A stretch of 64,000 nt of DNA. Origin: Macrostomum hystrix (lineage: Eukaryota; Platyhelminthes; Macrostomidae). The stretch is from positions 94,501-158,500 of the forward strand of contig CATNEN010000015.1 in assembly GCA_950097015.1 (NCBI GenBank), given 5' to 3'. The translations under genes and the position numbers were made by a program. Shown here piece after piece: positions 37,102-49,933 of the stretch (positions are counted from its first letter, which is position 1; the number at the start of each line of letters is the position of its first letter). Below the pieces are notes generated by a model. It searched no databases and was not told the origin of the DNA. It saw nothing but the letters and a program-made list of their open reading frames with translations.

Positions 37102-40100
37102 CTAGGCGAGATCGTTCAGTTGTGAGTGGCAGCTGGGGTCTGGCCCAACTCCGTTGCAAGCTAGCAACGGTCTGCGGCACTGTGGGTGCTGCTGCGACTG
37201 CTGAGACAGCTGCTGCTGTTGCTGCTCCGGCTGCTGACACCAGCTGAGCAGGTGGCCCTGATGACTACGACGCGTCTCTGGTGTGAGAAGCGAGTTGCGA
37301 AAGTACATGCTGTACTGCTGCTGCTGCGGTTGATGCGGCCGCTGCTGCTGCTGCTGCTGCTGACGCTGCTCTGGTGGGCATTCCAGTTGCTCACGGCGTC
37401 GAATGACCAAAACAAGAGCGGCGAGGGCTGTGACGATCAAGCAGAGCGACATGACTGGCACCGCGATGTAGACCGGGTGCACCAAGTCCGACACTCCGGC
37501 GTCCAGCGGGTAGTTGCCCTGGGAGCGACGTACGGACTGGCTCGGCGATGGAGTCGCTTGCCGAAGGACTGACATCGATTGGCGACCCGCATCGTCCTCT
37601 AACGAAGAGAGCGATGCAGCCGAAGACTCAGTCGGGGATGCGTCTTCTCTTGCCGATGCAGCTGCTGATCCAGCTTTAGAGGCTGATTGGGAAGCAATCG
37701 AGGATTTCATGATGGATGATGATACGGAGGCAGATGGTGCCGCAAACAGCTGTTTGCCAGTAAATGCGGGGTTGACTTGGTTCACGCGTGATGGTGCCTC
37801 AGTGGCCGCTTCGGCTCCTCGGACACCTTCCATGCTCCGGGCTGTAATATCATGGTATTTCTAAGGCTTTTGCATGCTCGAAAATAATTCCAGAATTAGC
37901 AGGGAGAATGACCACGCTATTTTCCCGTTGAGGAAAGACATCGGGGGAGAATTTCAAATGCCAACTACGCACTTAACGATAGCTCCCAAACCGAAGGACC
38001 GATTATCGTGAATTCCACCGTGAAATTAAAAATTTTCTGCCCCTTTTCAATCAACTAACTTTTGATGCCGTCCAAAGTCAGCATGGTCGAGATATTCAGC
38101 GATTCTTGTCGGAGACTCTGGTGACAAGGACAACTGACATTTCTCTGTATAAAACTCTATGGCGAATCCTTATTTGTTCACTAATTAACTCGTAAATAAC
38201 TAACAATGTAAACAGTTCAATATGATCTGGTTACATTAAGATTTTTTAGCAGAATAATTATGTCTTTATTAGGGGCTTTTGCCACCACGCACCCCTAACA
38301 GAATCGTTGAATATCTTGACGATGCCGATGCTTTGTGATTCCGGAAGTTGTTTCATGGGATACAGAGGAAAGTTTTGAGCTATTTTAAGATATGAAGAGC
38401 AGCTAATTTGGACGTATCGTGGACATGTGAAAGAGGCACTAGTTATTTCCTAAGAATAATTTCTGTCGTCAGAAAAAGTCTCACTGGTTGTCTGTTGCAG
38501 ATGTGGCAGACGTTCCAGGGTGACTCCGTTACACCAATGCCCGGTGCAGCAAACCTGGTAGGTGTCTTCATCCAGCATGGACACGGCCTGATCCCGGCAG
38601 GCCCGCTCGGCCATCCAGCCGAGGACACAGCCCTTCTCAATCAGCTGGACGGTGCTGCCGACTGTGGCGCGGACCCGACTGTAGCAGAACTCGCGCACCT
38701 TGCAGATGTCTGCGCCGCTCAACGTGCAGTCTGGCGTGGTGCAGGCACACACGAACTGACCTGTAGCAGATGAGGAGACAAAGAGATCACACTTTTAACA
38801 AAGACTTAACCCATCTTGCAAGTCTCCCATTCGGATCGAAGGAAGGCGTGCAGCTTAGGGTTCGGCAACCTAATATTTCTTGCGGGCCTGCACAAAAGGC
38901 GACGAACTGTGCTTTCTGGAGAGATGAACGAGTAGAAACAGTAGAGAAATGAGAAAATAAATGAGATGAAACACGGGAGAGATGAGATCGGGGAGGGGAG
39001 TTTTGTAAGAGGCTAGATTTGGGATCTTTGAGGGCCTCGTCTGGCCCTCAGCTTTTCTGTTCATGGACTTTCGAGACAATGAGCTTATGTCTGAGACCTG
39101 TTGGTCATGAGTTCGAAGCGTTAACCATGGTGCTACGACGAGAAACGTGGGAATGAACCTCAGGAAATTTTTTGTCCTAAAAGCATCCAATTTCAGTAAT
39201 TACTGCAACCTTAATTAAAAGCCGGCATCATTGAATGAGCTAAACACAATCCATGCGTGGGCTAAGAAGTGCCACATGCGCGGCATTTAGATAGCACAGC
39301 TCAGCATCCCCTCATAGAAATTTCCACTTAACTTAACAACTTGGAATCTCTTGAAATTGAACCCTGAGCATTTCTGCCTCTTCATCCATTCAGCTTCCCG
39401 CTATGAGTGGGGCCTTACTTGACTGACGCCTTCTTTCACTGGCCAGGCCGCCAGGCCGAGGGGTCGCCTGACAGGGCAGGACAATGTCATCAAGGGGAAC
39501 CGGTGGCGAAAGAAGGGATGGACGATTGAGTCAAGGAACCACCAGCGGTCAGGCCTGTGTTGTGTGTCCACTCGAGTGGTTGGCATCTCTCATCTCAGCG
39601 CGAGAATGGGGAGAGGGAGAAAGAGGCCCCGCAAGCGACCAGGTTTTGAAGGACAAGGAGGCGCAATAGCGAGAGAGGCGGAGGCCTTCCTGACAGCGGA
39701 AGCCCACCCCACCGGCACAGCAAGATGCCTCTGAAAGTGCGCAGATTGGGAAGAAGACTCACTGCTGGGTCGGAGACTACGTCCAACTCGTATTTTTCTA
39801 CTCCGCTCCTTCGCAGCATCCTCTGTGTACCTGGCCAGCGGTGTATGAGCTTCCTATTTCTTCAGCAATATTGGGCTGGATTTGAGAGACAGGGGCCGCA
39901 CACACAGCTCACACACCGCTGACCCGCCGCTAGTCAGAACTGGCAGAGCGCGCGTGTTCGCATTGCCAGGCTGCGTGCACGCGATCGGCAGAGAGCTATT
40001 TCTGTGTTTTGATCCCTACGCCCGCCCGGATCTCTCTGGGAAGAGAGGAGAGAAGAATGAAGTGAGGGGAGCTGAAGTTCAAAGCGGCTGTCTGCCTTCG

Positions 40101-42363
40101 TCCTTCTCGCTCTCTTTGTCTCCGCCCACTTCTTCTCCACTTGCAGTCCCTCTCGAATTTTTCGCACACAATGCCTTAATCGGGCGCTCACCGCTGAGAA
40201 AGCGAGGTGAGGGAGAAGTAAAGGCTGTTTTCATAGGTCCAGGCTGATCGGCCGCACCCTTCATGGAGAATTACCATAACAGATTGTTCGGGCGTCCCTA
40301 CTATCCGATCTTGGATGAGCTGAGCATACAACTCCTGGGTCGCCTTGCCTTTTTTCTCCCTACTTTTCCCATTCGCGCGCAGGCCGCACAGACTGGCTGC
40401 CGCATGAGTTGGCAGGGCGCTGGTTCGGTGCTCAGTCTAGCGCAAAAACCGTTGAGTTCCTGCCGCTGCTGCTCTCAGCGGCTGAGCTGAGCTAGCTGCA
40501 TCCACAGGCATTCCAGGCTCTGCTGCGAACATTGCAGCAGTGTACAATAACCTCAGTTTAGGGAAAGCTAATCCCCTGAGACCAGTGAAGGCTGGGTAGC
40601 TTGCTAAACTCTTTCTTGAGGAGGTCCCATCATGCAAAGATACCAATTAAAGCACTGCGATTAAAAATTGCTTCAGAATTACTCTTTCTGATTGCAGCAT
40701 TGGTTGCTCACACTGGTAAATTGCAAATCATTTTTCTAATCTGCAGACTCAATCCGCAGAGACGAACAGGTGCTGAGGACAAAAATGATTGAATACGGGT
40801 TCCAGATTAGGATGACATCAGTCGCCTCCTGTCGGCGAGTCACAGCTTGTGAACGCAGGGGATCCGGAAATTGGTTGAGTTTCCTGCCTGGAAAATGCGT
40901 GGCAATTATTGCTGGATGCGCCAAAGACAGCTCCTGGAGATGGTTGGCCTAGTTGCTGGACACTTTCTAATTTCTCTGCTCTCGTCTGCTTGAGTGCGAC
41001 CTGGATGTCTTGTGCCACTGTCGCCGTAATACCAGTGCTTGAAAAAATGGAGCCGCGTGAAGTGATTGTCACTGAGGAGAGAAAGGCCAGTCAGGTAACA
41101 AAATTCCGCCACACGGCCGGCGATTGCGTACAGGCTGCACACATTCACCGATTGACCATGCGTCGGGCGGAAATGTCAGCTCTTGTGTAAAACTTCAGGA
41201 CAAAGTTTGTCGCCAGCGCTGTGGCAAGTACCCCACTGCTGGCTAAAGAGAAGCTGCAGTCCTGTAAAAAGTTTTATGGGGCCGTAACTTTAGCCACTTA
41301 GGCAGACATATCAGAGAGCTATTGAAGTCGAACTGGTGATGGAATGCTGGCAGTTCATCCTACAAGTTGCGCATGCAGATGTCCTGTCTTACTTTTATTA
41401 TTGTAAGGCTTGCAGAAACAGGCAGAGGTTGATGATATCAAGCCGAGTTCAGCCAGGATTTGGATTCTCCACCAGATATTAGACTTTCGCATGGAAAAGA
41501 GCACCTTCTAGGATCTGATTTGCTGGCGTGAATTCCAGTGAAGCAGAAAAGCAAGGTTACTCGGATCAGCTAAATCCATCGGATCTACTTTCCCTCGCAG
41601 TTACAATTAGTACCTGCTGTGTTTTCCGATCCCACTTTTAAATGGGGGATTGTGAGGAATACTGCTGCCGCTGCTGACTTAACTACAAAGAAGAATTAGA
41701 AGCATAAGGAAAATGAGTGGAAGTAGAAATTGCTGTGGCTAGTGTTTTGTCTTCTTATACAAATTATTTTATCAACTAAAGTAGTCCTGAGAAGTGAATA
41801 TTTTCAGGAGGGCTTTGGGCACCAGCACAACATTAGCTGACCCGCAGCCAGCAAAGAAGCAATTATTCCTCTTACTCCTAAACACACACGCACACAGATA
41901 CCGTACGCAGACACGCACAGGTGTGTACATGCGTGCTAAATTTCATTTTGTCCTGTACGAGTTGTGTGCACTCTCACTGTGCTTTGGTGGTTGGCCCTCA
42001 AGACACTCAAATTAAACGACTCGCCCAAAGTATTCGACCCGCAAAAATGAAGTCACAAAAGCCAATAATGTTTCCTCGCCGCGAATTTAAGCTCAGGGAC
42101 TTTGGTACGAGCTGCGAATGCGCTAACCACTTGGCCACTAACCTTCCCCGAAATCAGCCCTAAATACCTTATTACATTTAGAAATAAAGTTTCCACAGAA
42201 AAGTTCCAGACTGTACTAAAAGTGAGCACATCCGTGCTAGACACTCGGGTATCGGAAATCGGGTAAATAATTAACCCCAGTCTGGCTTACAGTCAGCAAC
42301 TCCGGTTAGGAAGGACGACAAGAAAAGCAAGCAGCAAGTCAGGCAGGCCACCAGCTGCCCCAT
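37102..42363 (-). CDS. BAMBI-like single-pass receptor with a three-finger ectodomain (3 exons, 362 aa)
   Basis: Exons 5' to 3': 42291-42363 (signal peptide, MGQLVACLTCCLLFLSS), 38485-38760 (ectodomain), 37102-37841 (stalk, TM, tail). The sum is 1089 nt with matching phases (1 and 1) and GT-AG borders. Exon 2 has the activin-receptor/Ly6 cysteine pattern: CACTTPDC, later FCYS, GC, and the closing box CC..HWCN. A long Ser/Ala-rich stalk follows, then a TM at about 240-263 and a roughly 100-residue tail with polyglutamine runs and no kinase domain. A type-I-receptor-like ectodomain without a kinase is the BAMBI arrangement, a decoy that dampens BMP/TGF-beta signalling. The long stalk and polyQ are unlike vertebrate BAMBI, so another Ly6-domain membrane protein is possible. 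Intron 1 is 3.5 kb. Confidence 0.7.
37906..38366 (+). repeat. Dispersed repeat, copy 2 (in the BAMBI-like intron 2)
   Basis: Matches 6221-6722 in ordered blocks, including gatagctcccaaaccgaa and atcttgacgatgccgatg. It lies between exons 2 and 3 of the BAMBI-like gene. Confidence 0.7.
38761..42290 (-). other. Intron 1 of the BAMBI-like gene
   Basis: A 3.5-kb intron between the signal-peptide exon and the ectodomain exon. GC content is uneven, with purine-rich gagagagg tracts around 39600-40200. A tRNA-like minus-strand segment at about 42075-42155 is the only structured piece I noticed. Confidence 0.6.
42075..42155 (-). repeat. Possible tRNA-derived SINE fragment
   Basis: The minus strand reads GTGGCCAAGTGGTTAGCGC, a good RNA polymerase III A box in a D-arm context, followed by an anticodon-arm-like segment and a decayed B box. 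No intact tRNA cloverleaf is present. Confidence 0.35.
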
Positions 42364-43831
42364 TGTGCTGCACTGGCTGCTTCACAGGAGCTGATTTTAG
42401 GCGGTGTGTCTCGCCTGATGCTGAGCTCAGGAACCTTGCAGAAAAATGTTGGTGTTTCCCGGATTTCAGTTGAAATCTGACTGGGTAAATGAATTGGAGC
42501 GGTCCAGGTATTAGTATTTATGGCTTGAACATATGGCTAGGAGAGGATTGGGGTTGGGAACGGCAACTGGCTTCCACAGCTCATTCTTCCCCTCTGCAGC
42601 ACATTGGTCCCCGCTGTTTTCCTCTCGCTCATCTCGCTGGCTCCCCTCCTCCTTTCCTTCTTCGCTCCTGGCCTTTGAGCCTCAAGTGGAAAAGAAGCGG
42701 CAAATGATTCTTGAGTCGACCGCGCCGGCCGGTAGGCGGAGAGGCAAGATGAAGCGATCGACTCCGCACCAGGAGGAGGTGAAGGTAGTATCCGTGAAAG
42801 TCTGTTCACTTCCTGAGCCGCGGTTTTTTCACACGCCGAGGACGTCCGACTGCCAGCCGCAAAGGAAGCCCTGAACGCGCTGGCGATGAGGCAACCCGCC
42901 GGATTGTTTGGTGGATGAGAAGCGGAGCTGGGCAGATGGGGTAGTTTTTACCGACTTGCAATTTCCTTGGCTGACATAAGCTAACTTTGTGTTGCCCGGA
43001 CAGGCAGGAGTGTAGACTGAGCGTTTGCGACAGACTGTTGGGTGGAATATCCAAAAAAACTGGGGTTTGTGTGCACGCTCTCCTGGCGCTGCAGTGCTTT
43101 CTGGTCCATACGACTTGCCTTCAATAATTAGAGCAGCTTGGCGTCATTGCAGCAGCCATCCATCATCAGAGAGCATTCTCAGACACCAATTGAACGAGCC
43201 ATGCGGAGACTGCAGGCTTCCACCGATCAAAGAATAATTGCCTGCGCTATGACAGGGAAAAGGTTGGGCGCCACTTTCACCATTTGCTCATTTTACTGGT
43301 CCAACAATATAATTTGCTACATTGCTTGGAAATGCGAACCTAAAATGCGCTTGTAAAAAAAGAAAAAAGAATATAAATATTGCAAGAAATTAGGATTCTA
43401 TGACTTAGTATTTAAAGATTCTAAAGTAAGCAATAACTTGACCATGCAAGGGTTCGATCGCGACCTCTACTAGCAAACCCTCGAGATGATTGACGACTGC
43501 GAACTGTCAAAGATATGCCAGAGATATATCGCTTTTTGATTGATTATTTAATGATTGGCATTTTATGAGATTATCTGACCGATTAAATTTTATTGCCTCG
43601 ATAATTATGTACCTTGTGAACAATGTACTTGTGTACAATGGTATGTATTTGTTAGCAGCGCACTGTATTTTCTAACGTATCTTTAATTCATGCCTACGGC
43701 GCTTTTCTGCAGCTGGGTGCAATTCAGCAGCAACGATTCCCGCCCGTTATGACCGCCGGAATGATGTCAGCATCGTCATTCGCTAACGACACAGCATCTC
43801 ACCTGTCTGTCCGGGGCCGCAATATTCCTCT
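42364..43831. other. Intergenic DNA upstream of the BAMBI-like gene
   Basis: The likely promoter lies within the first few hundred bases. Overlapping frames at 42489-42874 have no domain or splice support. No other feature seen. Confidence 0.45.
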
Positions 43832-44165
43832 ATGAAACAATTCGTCCAGAGCTGCAAGCACGAAGCAGAGCGCTTAAACAGGCACGATATGGTCAACAGA
43901 GGACTATTACGAATCCCTGACCGACGCCGGATTTACCCCGTGTTCAATCCAAATGGCCTCTAAGCCCGGGTCTCCCGATGGTTCGACGACGTCACCATCG
44001 TTTTCCTCTCTGGCGGGGCCTTCGAGCGGACCGGTCGATGGACAGGGACGCGACCATCATTCATTAGTACACTTGAAGCTACGTGTACCTGCCTACTCAG
44101 CGGTTGTGCAGCTGCTCAAGCTTAGGCTTGAAAAGGCCACGAAAGACGCCAATCGGAGCAACTAA
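43832..44165 (+). CDS. Two overlapping small frames, possible small gene (uncertain)
   Basis: A 43-codon frame (43832-43963, starting MKQFVQSC) overlaps a 70-codon frame in the next register (43953-44165). The second ends in a basic, leucine-rich segment (VVQLLKLRLEKATKDANRSN) that could form an amphipathic helix. Base composition is GC-rich against very AT-rich flanks, which is why I list it. No homologue is recognised, and a spliced exon or chance frame is equally possible. Confidence 0.25.
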
Positions 44166-45359
44166 TTTTATTATTTTGTTTGTCGCTTAAGCATCAAGTA
44201 GCAATTAGGGCTTTAATTTGACACGCCCTCATCGCGCCTTCTACACGATATCGTTTAATGTTTTTTTGCTTGTACGTGCACAAGAATGAAAGAACCTGTT
44301 AAAATGCACAAATAACATTCTAAATTATTGTTTTAATTTTTTACTTCACTTTGCCTGGCGTTGTTAGCACAACATGAGGATGCAGTATTTATCACTATTG
44401 TAGAAAAAAGTTTAATTTTGCGTCAAGCAAAAGTGGCACCTTTAACTTCACTTTTTACTTACGACACTGTCGACTTTAGACAATGTCGACACTGCCTCTT
44501 ACCTCGCTATTCTAAATGTAATTGAAATAATAAATTATTACTTTTACTATGGACTTGTTTGAAAAATGTTTTACCAGACGAATTTAAACATTAACACTTT
44601 GTTATAAAATTTAAGTTTATCGGCCTCATTTTTAATTATATCTTTGTAATGAAATTATAGAAAGTTCTATAGATCTAGGTGGGTGGTCGTCATTTCAAAG
44701 AAATGAATAGGATGTTCGGAAGGCTGCACTCTCAAGCTTACTTAGCTGAAGTATTAATTAATATAATTCACTTGATAATGCTAATGACGCTTTGCTGACG
44801 CATAATACTAGTTCAGGGCGTCTAGACTAAAACTACTAGCAACATTAGTTAATTCAGTTATCTTGGATAGTAAACCTTTATACTTGTTCGTATTATAATT
44901 TAAAATAGAATACCGAATTCATTACATCTTCACGATAGAGTTTCTAGAAAGTTCTTTTTTAGAGAAAAATCGTCGTTTTACTTACAGTTTATGAGTTATG
45001 GGCTTATGGCATATGTCATGTGACTCATGTCATATGTACATGTAAATATAGGCCTAGTGAATTTATTATTGTGAACATTTTTTTATAAAATAATTTAAAT
45101 CCTGCAACTTTTTCTCGAGAGACCTATATGCTGAAACATGGATAGTTACAATAACATGAATAAATTATTTATGTAGTATAGAAAAGAGTCTGATCCTAGT
45201 CTTTTTTATAGTGAATATCACATTTTAGAGGTTCTTTTTAAGCCTATCTAGCTATAGCTCTGAATTTGACAACTCATAAGGCTGTTATAGCTTATAAAGT
45301 TGGTTAAATGCCCTCAACTGAAAGGATATCAAGTTTCTTTGTTTTTCTTACTTTTTATT
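44166..45359. other. AT-rich intergenic DNA, no gene seen
   Basis: Strongly AT-rich with no open frames of interest up to the nested transposon complex. Confidence 0.55.
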
Positions 45360-46190
45360 AGCTATAGGGTCCCAGGTCATTTCGGTGACAAGACATTTCG
45401 GTGACAGTCATTTCGGTAACAGAATTGGTCAGTTCGGTGACAACTATTTTTGCACCTAAATATTCTGAGAAAACAGCCTTCCACGATCCAGCAGCTGCTT
45501 AAAGCCTGCACTCGCCTTCTCAATCCAAAACTTGAAAAATGATTATTATACACATTTAATTAGGAACGAATAACTATTGAAACTATTGACTAGGCCCTAC
45601 TCATTAAATAATTTAATAATTTAACTCATTTAAAGTAAAACCCTGACTTAAACAGAGTGATGCAGCTTCTTATTAATAATTTTAGCATTATTTAATTAAT
45701 CTATATATATAAAAGTGAAAACTCTGTCTGTGTGTGTGTGTGTGCAACCTTTTGTCTTTATAGACGCCGAAACTGCTCAACCAAATCGCACCAAACTTTG
45801 CACATACCTAAAACCACCTACGCTGAGTGCAATAGGCTACTCAAATTCCCGAAAAATCATTTCCTTCCTGCTCAAAAGTGCAAAAAATGCTCAAAAATCG
45901 TCAAAAAATCACTCAATTCGACATATCGTCGCCCCACTTTGTCAGATTTTCTCCAAATTTGATCCACTTACACTTTACATGTTTTCCAACAATGCTGTCA
46001 ATTTTGAACATCTCTACTCAATCCAGAGCAAAGCTGCATCATCTCAAAGTGAGTCACTTTTTGTTTTCCGAGGACAGCCACCCCAACTCCCCTCCGCCAC
46101 TCTGCGGGCCAAATTTTATTACAGCCACCCCCTCCCTTCCCCGGGTGCCGAAGCCCGGGCTGTCAGAGAGGGCAATTCTGTGTCCTAGAA

Positions 46191-46768
46191 ATGATGCCGC
46201 CAACGAAATTAACTACCAACTGCTTCAGGAGTTGCCAGGTGCAGTTTTCACCTACAAGTCAATTGATACAACATTGACTGATGACACTGCTGTGGAGTAT
46301 CCTGTTGAGTTTCTGAACTCTCTAGATCCTCCTGGAACTCCATCGCACAACTTGCAGCTGAAAGTTGGGGCACCAATTATGCTCCTCCGCAACCTGAATG
46401 CGCCAAGGCTGTGTAACGGCACCAGACTGATAGTCAGGCGGCTCTTCCCACACGTGATTGAGGCCACAATAATGACTGGATCTGGCAGAGGAGAGTCTGT
46501 GTTTGTTCCCCGGATTCCAATTATCCCCACGGACCTGCCATTTCAGTTCAAGCGACTGCAGTTCCCTGTGAGAGTGTGCTTTGCGATGACTATTAACAAG
46601 GCTCAGGGACAGTCGCTGAAGGTGGCTGGCATCAACCTGGAGACTCCTTGCTTCTCGCATGGGCAGCTTTATGTCGCCTGCTCCCATGTTGGAACTCCAG
46701 CTGGCCTATTCATTTTTGCACCAAGGGGAAGAACAAAGAATGTGCTGTATCCCCAGGCCTTGAGGTGA
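46191..46768 (+). pseudogene. Helitron PIF1-type helicase, C-terminal fragment
   Basis: About 190 codons match the last part of the RepHel helicase: RAILCPRND, NSLDPPGTPSHNLQLKVGAP, IMLLRNLNAPRLCNGTRLIV, the FAMTINKAQGQS motif and the final HGQLYVACSHV box. In active helicases that box normally reads YVALSRV; here the conserved Arg is His, which should impair ATP hydrolysis. The upstream helicase motifs and the Rep nuclease domain are missing. The frame continues upstream into noncoding Helitron 5' sequence, so no true start exists. Confidence 0.85.
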
Positions 46769-46920
46769 CTCGCAAGCAATTAATAGAAAAGTAGTCACGA
46801 ATTGACCTTGACCTGTCTAACTCTGAACTCTGAAACAGTTTAATTTTGTTTCTTTGACATTGTTATTGTTATGCCATGGCTATTTTCCTTATGTATACGC
46901 GTGTACATGCATACTGTATA

Positions 46921-47183
46921 CAGAGGCAGATTTAGGGGGGGGCAGTCGCCCCCATAAATTTTAATCATGGGAATAAGATGCCCCCACCAGGGGCGCCCGT
47001 CGCAGCACTGGCGCCCCTTTTTGGCCGCTGGCGCCCCTTTTTCAGCCGCTGGCTCCCGTTTTTCAGTCGCTGGCGCCCTTTCTTGGCTTCTGGCGCCCTT
47101 TTTCGGCCGCTGGCACCCACTGTGATTCTCATGGCGCTCCCCTGACAGACCGCCCCAAAACAAAATTCCTGGATCTGCCACTG
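46921..47183. mobile_element. hAT-type MITE, 263 bp, inside the Helitron
   Basis: Left end CAGAGGCAGATTTAGG; right end, read in reverse, CAGTGGCAGATCCAGG. These are typical hAT termini. The 8-bp target duplication ACTGTATA is perfect at 46913-46920 and 47184-47191. The interior holds about five copies of a 20-21-bp unit (ggcgcccctttttggccgct) at 47010-47113. Confidence 0.9.
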
Positions 47184-47554
47184 ACTGTATAGAGGAGTGG
47201 CTAAGAGACATGTTTCTAAAGAAGTAATCAAGAGGGAGCTGTTTGGACAAACTTTTCACTTATTTTTTACTTAAAACGCCCTTAAACAAACTCTTCACTT
47301 TTCATTAATGCAGTAAATGAATACATGGTGACCTTCACTATAAAGTTAATACAGAGACGTGAATTGCTTACTGCTTTGCTTTAAATTTCTGCCCCAGAAA
47401 CAACGGGCAAAAAAAGCTAGTATTTTATATGTGTGTATAGTTAAAATGGAAGGCTGTTTTTTAGCATATTTAGGTGCAAAAATAGTTGTCACCAATCTGA
47501 CCAATTGTGTCACCAAAATGTCTTGTCACCGAAATGACCTGGGACCAGCTATAG

Positions 47555-48430
47555 GGGCCTATTAAAATGGGTAGGCCCTAGGATCTTGGTTCTTGTCTTT
47601 TCATATGCCACCATCTCGTCTGCCAACAGTCATGTTGACTTACTTGTATGCAAGTAAAATTCATAAGCAGATAAGTTGGCAAACTTAGCAAAAACTGAGA
47701 TGAGATTAAAATAAATCTAGGCCAAATACCTTGCTATCATGCCAGTGTACATTCTAGTATTGGATAGTAGATTAACATATTTATTTATTATTTGACTATC
47801 TTAAATACATTGTTAGTCCTTAATAGCTCATATTTCTTGTTCCTTGTAAAAGTAAATGTCAACTTGCAGCTCAAATATGCCACACTGTTTTTTTAAACAA
47901 TGTGATATCTTACCTAAGCTTTCATGCCACTATGATTGTAGATAATTATATTTTTGTGATCATAAAAGCTATAGCAGATTATTTTATTTTTCATGTAGCA
48001 GATGTTTTTACAGGGTTTACTTTTAAAGACAATTTAATAATAGACAAAATAATGGCAGATAAAAAGACTAGAAACCATTACCTCGTGACTTACCTTGGCA
48101 GGTGGTCCAGTCCAGACAGGTTGGATAGGTGTTGGGCATGTATGAACCAGCTCACTTAACTGAGCTCTTTATAATCCTATATGTCTATTATCAGAGTTTT
48201 TCTCCAGCCAGACCCTAGGGGTAGATGTTGTGATCAGGCCTGACTGCCCAAACCCATGATGCCAGCCAGGTGCAACCAAAACTACACAGTGCAGTGTACA
48301 CATGCACTGAAACCCCCAGCCAATCAGAGTCAATAATTTTTACTGGCATGCTTGCAAATAACAAAGCTAACAATTGGCTAGATGACATTAAATAACAAAA
48401 GTATCATAATGTCAGAAATTTAAATGGCAT
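47555..48430. other. Intergenic DNA, no gene seen
   Basis: AT-rich, no coding frame or repeat of note. Confidence 0.5.
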
Positions 48431-48640
48431 GATGCAGCTCTACACATGTGGTGCATTCTCTTTTGAATACTTTGTTTAGGAAGTCCATGACATGCTCAAT
48501 GGGATTCATGTCTGGGAACCAAGAATGCCAACCCAAAGTGAGCAACTGAGCTGTTCTTTCAGTTGACAAATATCATTTAATTGGTGTGACGGCATGTTGT
48601 CATCCTGGACAATACATTCACCAACTCAAAAAGCAGCATT
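48431..48640 (-). pseudogene. Tc1-like transposase remnant
   Basis: On the minus strand, 48480-48535 translates to LGWHSWFPDMNPIEHVMDF, the strongly conserved Tc1 C-terminal box (W...SPDLNPIEH.WD). About 70-80 nt upstream a decayed QDNAP.H-like segment (CAGGATGACAACATGCC) is visible. Frames shift between the pieces, so this is a dead fragment. Confidence 0.7.
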
Positions 48641-49882
48641 GCCCAATGGCAAATGATAGGAACCAAGTCTGCTTTAGATCTATCTGCATAACTATTGACA
48701 TTCACATAGGCATCCATGAATGTCAATACCTATCCTTGTTGTTTAACTTGTTGTTAGCAAAATACTAACCCTAAAAAATTGAATTCATTATTGTATTTTT
48801 TCTACCAAACTAATAATTAAAAAAGTTGATCCTAAAGTACACTAGCATGTGTGTCATTGCTGTACACTAAAGTGGTGGGTGTACACTAGATTACTCCAGT
48901 GTAAACAGCCCATAAATATTTTTTGTGAGTAGTACAATAGTACAATAATAGTACCAGAGTAAAATAACTGGCATATTTCTAACCAAATACAAGACAGTAA
49001 GCTATTGAAATAGAATTTATAAATAGTTGCGAGAGTTATGTTATGTTAGAGTTATGTTATGTTAGAGTTATGTTATGTTAGAGTTATGTTATGTTAGAGT
49101 TATGTTTTTAACTGCATACCATAAATTTTATGTTTCAAGTCATTACAAATACAAACATATAAAAATCTTATTTCCAAGCAAGTTCAAATGCATTTCAGCT
49201 AAAAAATAATATATAATGAAAACAAAATCAATACCAAATACCTAGTTGAATATTTTACAAATCAATTAGTTTTTGTAAGTTCCAGTTAATGTTTTTTTAC
49301 AAAAAACTAATTAACTTTCCTAATGTTAGGAAAGTGAAAAGTACATTCTTCATGTAAATTAATATGATCCTTTTTTACATTATATTGAAATTTGTCTTGG
49401 TACAACTGTCCATGTGTACTGCCCTTGTGTTTTACAAATTTTTAGTTTTTGCAAGATTTAACATGAGACATTTATGAGATTTTAATTACTTGGCTAGCAC
49501 TGGCCTGCAAAAAATGTTGTATCTAAAAAGTGCTCAAAAGTACTTCTATGGTACTTGATGTATTTCTAAAAAGTGTGTTTAGGTTAGTAATAATTATTAT
49601 TTAGAAATCGCAAACAAAGTATTACCAATCATGTTCCTAAGCGTACTGTTCACTTGGATTTGATTATCGACTTTGCATAACTTGCTACTGAAAGCTAATT
49701 TTCTATGGTAGGCAAGGTCATAATGCTTTCACTTTTCATAAGGTGAAAAACACAGGCTGAAAAATCTATTAGCGCTGAAAAGAACATTTTTAGTGGGTGA
49801 AACTTTGTTGTCATGGTTATTTGCTCATTATTTTTTACCACCCCTCTTATTGAATAGCTTCAGCCCTGAAACTTGCTGATCT
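48641..49882. other. AT-rich 5' flank of the ROR-like gene with a short minisatellite
   Basis: At about 49028-49107 a 16-bp unit (gagttatgttatgtta) repeats about five times. Otherwise AT-rich without features. Confidence 0.55.
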
Positions 49883-49933
49883 GTGCTGAAGACTTTAGAG
49901 CAGTCACTGTCCGACAATATATACTGTCGCCTT

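Larger units (their letters stand above)
45700..47420 (+). mobile_element. Helitron with a C-terminal helicase fragment
   Basis: The 5' end is A|TCTATATATATAAAAGTG and the 3' end is a short hairpin (TGCCC...GGGCA, 47390-47409) followed by AAAAAAGCTAG|T. This gives the Helitron signature: 5'-TC, 3' hairpin plus CTRR, insertion between A and T, no target duplication. The removed host sequence rejoins within the surrounding MITE. Only the end of the replicase-helicase is coded and the Rep part is absent, so it is nonautonomous. It carries its own hAT MITE insertion at 46921-47183. Confidence 0.88.
45368..47546. mobile_element. TIR element with 8-bp target duplication, interrupted by a Helitron
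   Basis: The left arm starts GGTCCCAGGTCATTTCGGTG and the right arm ends in its reverse complement. Matching inverted repeats extend about 90-100 bp, down to a shared ctatttttgcacctaaata word. The direct repeat AGCTATAG flanks it at 45360-45367 and 47547-47554. Without the inserted Helitron the element would be about 458 bp with no coding capacity, so it is a MITE. Eight-bp duplications suggest hAT-, P- or Kolobok-like mobilisation; the ends do not identify which. Confidence 0.88.

Noticed and set aside
42489-42874. Small plus-strand frames upstream of the BAMBI-like gene
   Set aside because: Overlapping frames in all registers, no motif, no splice consistency.
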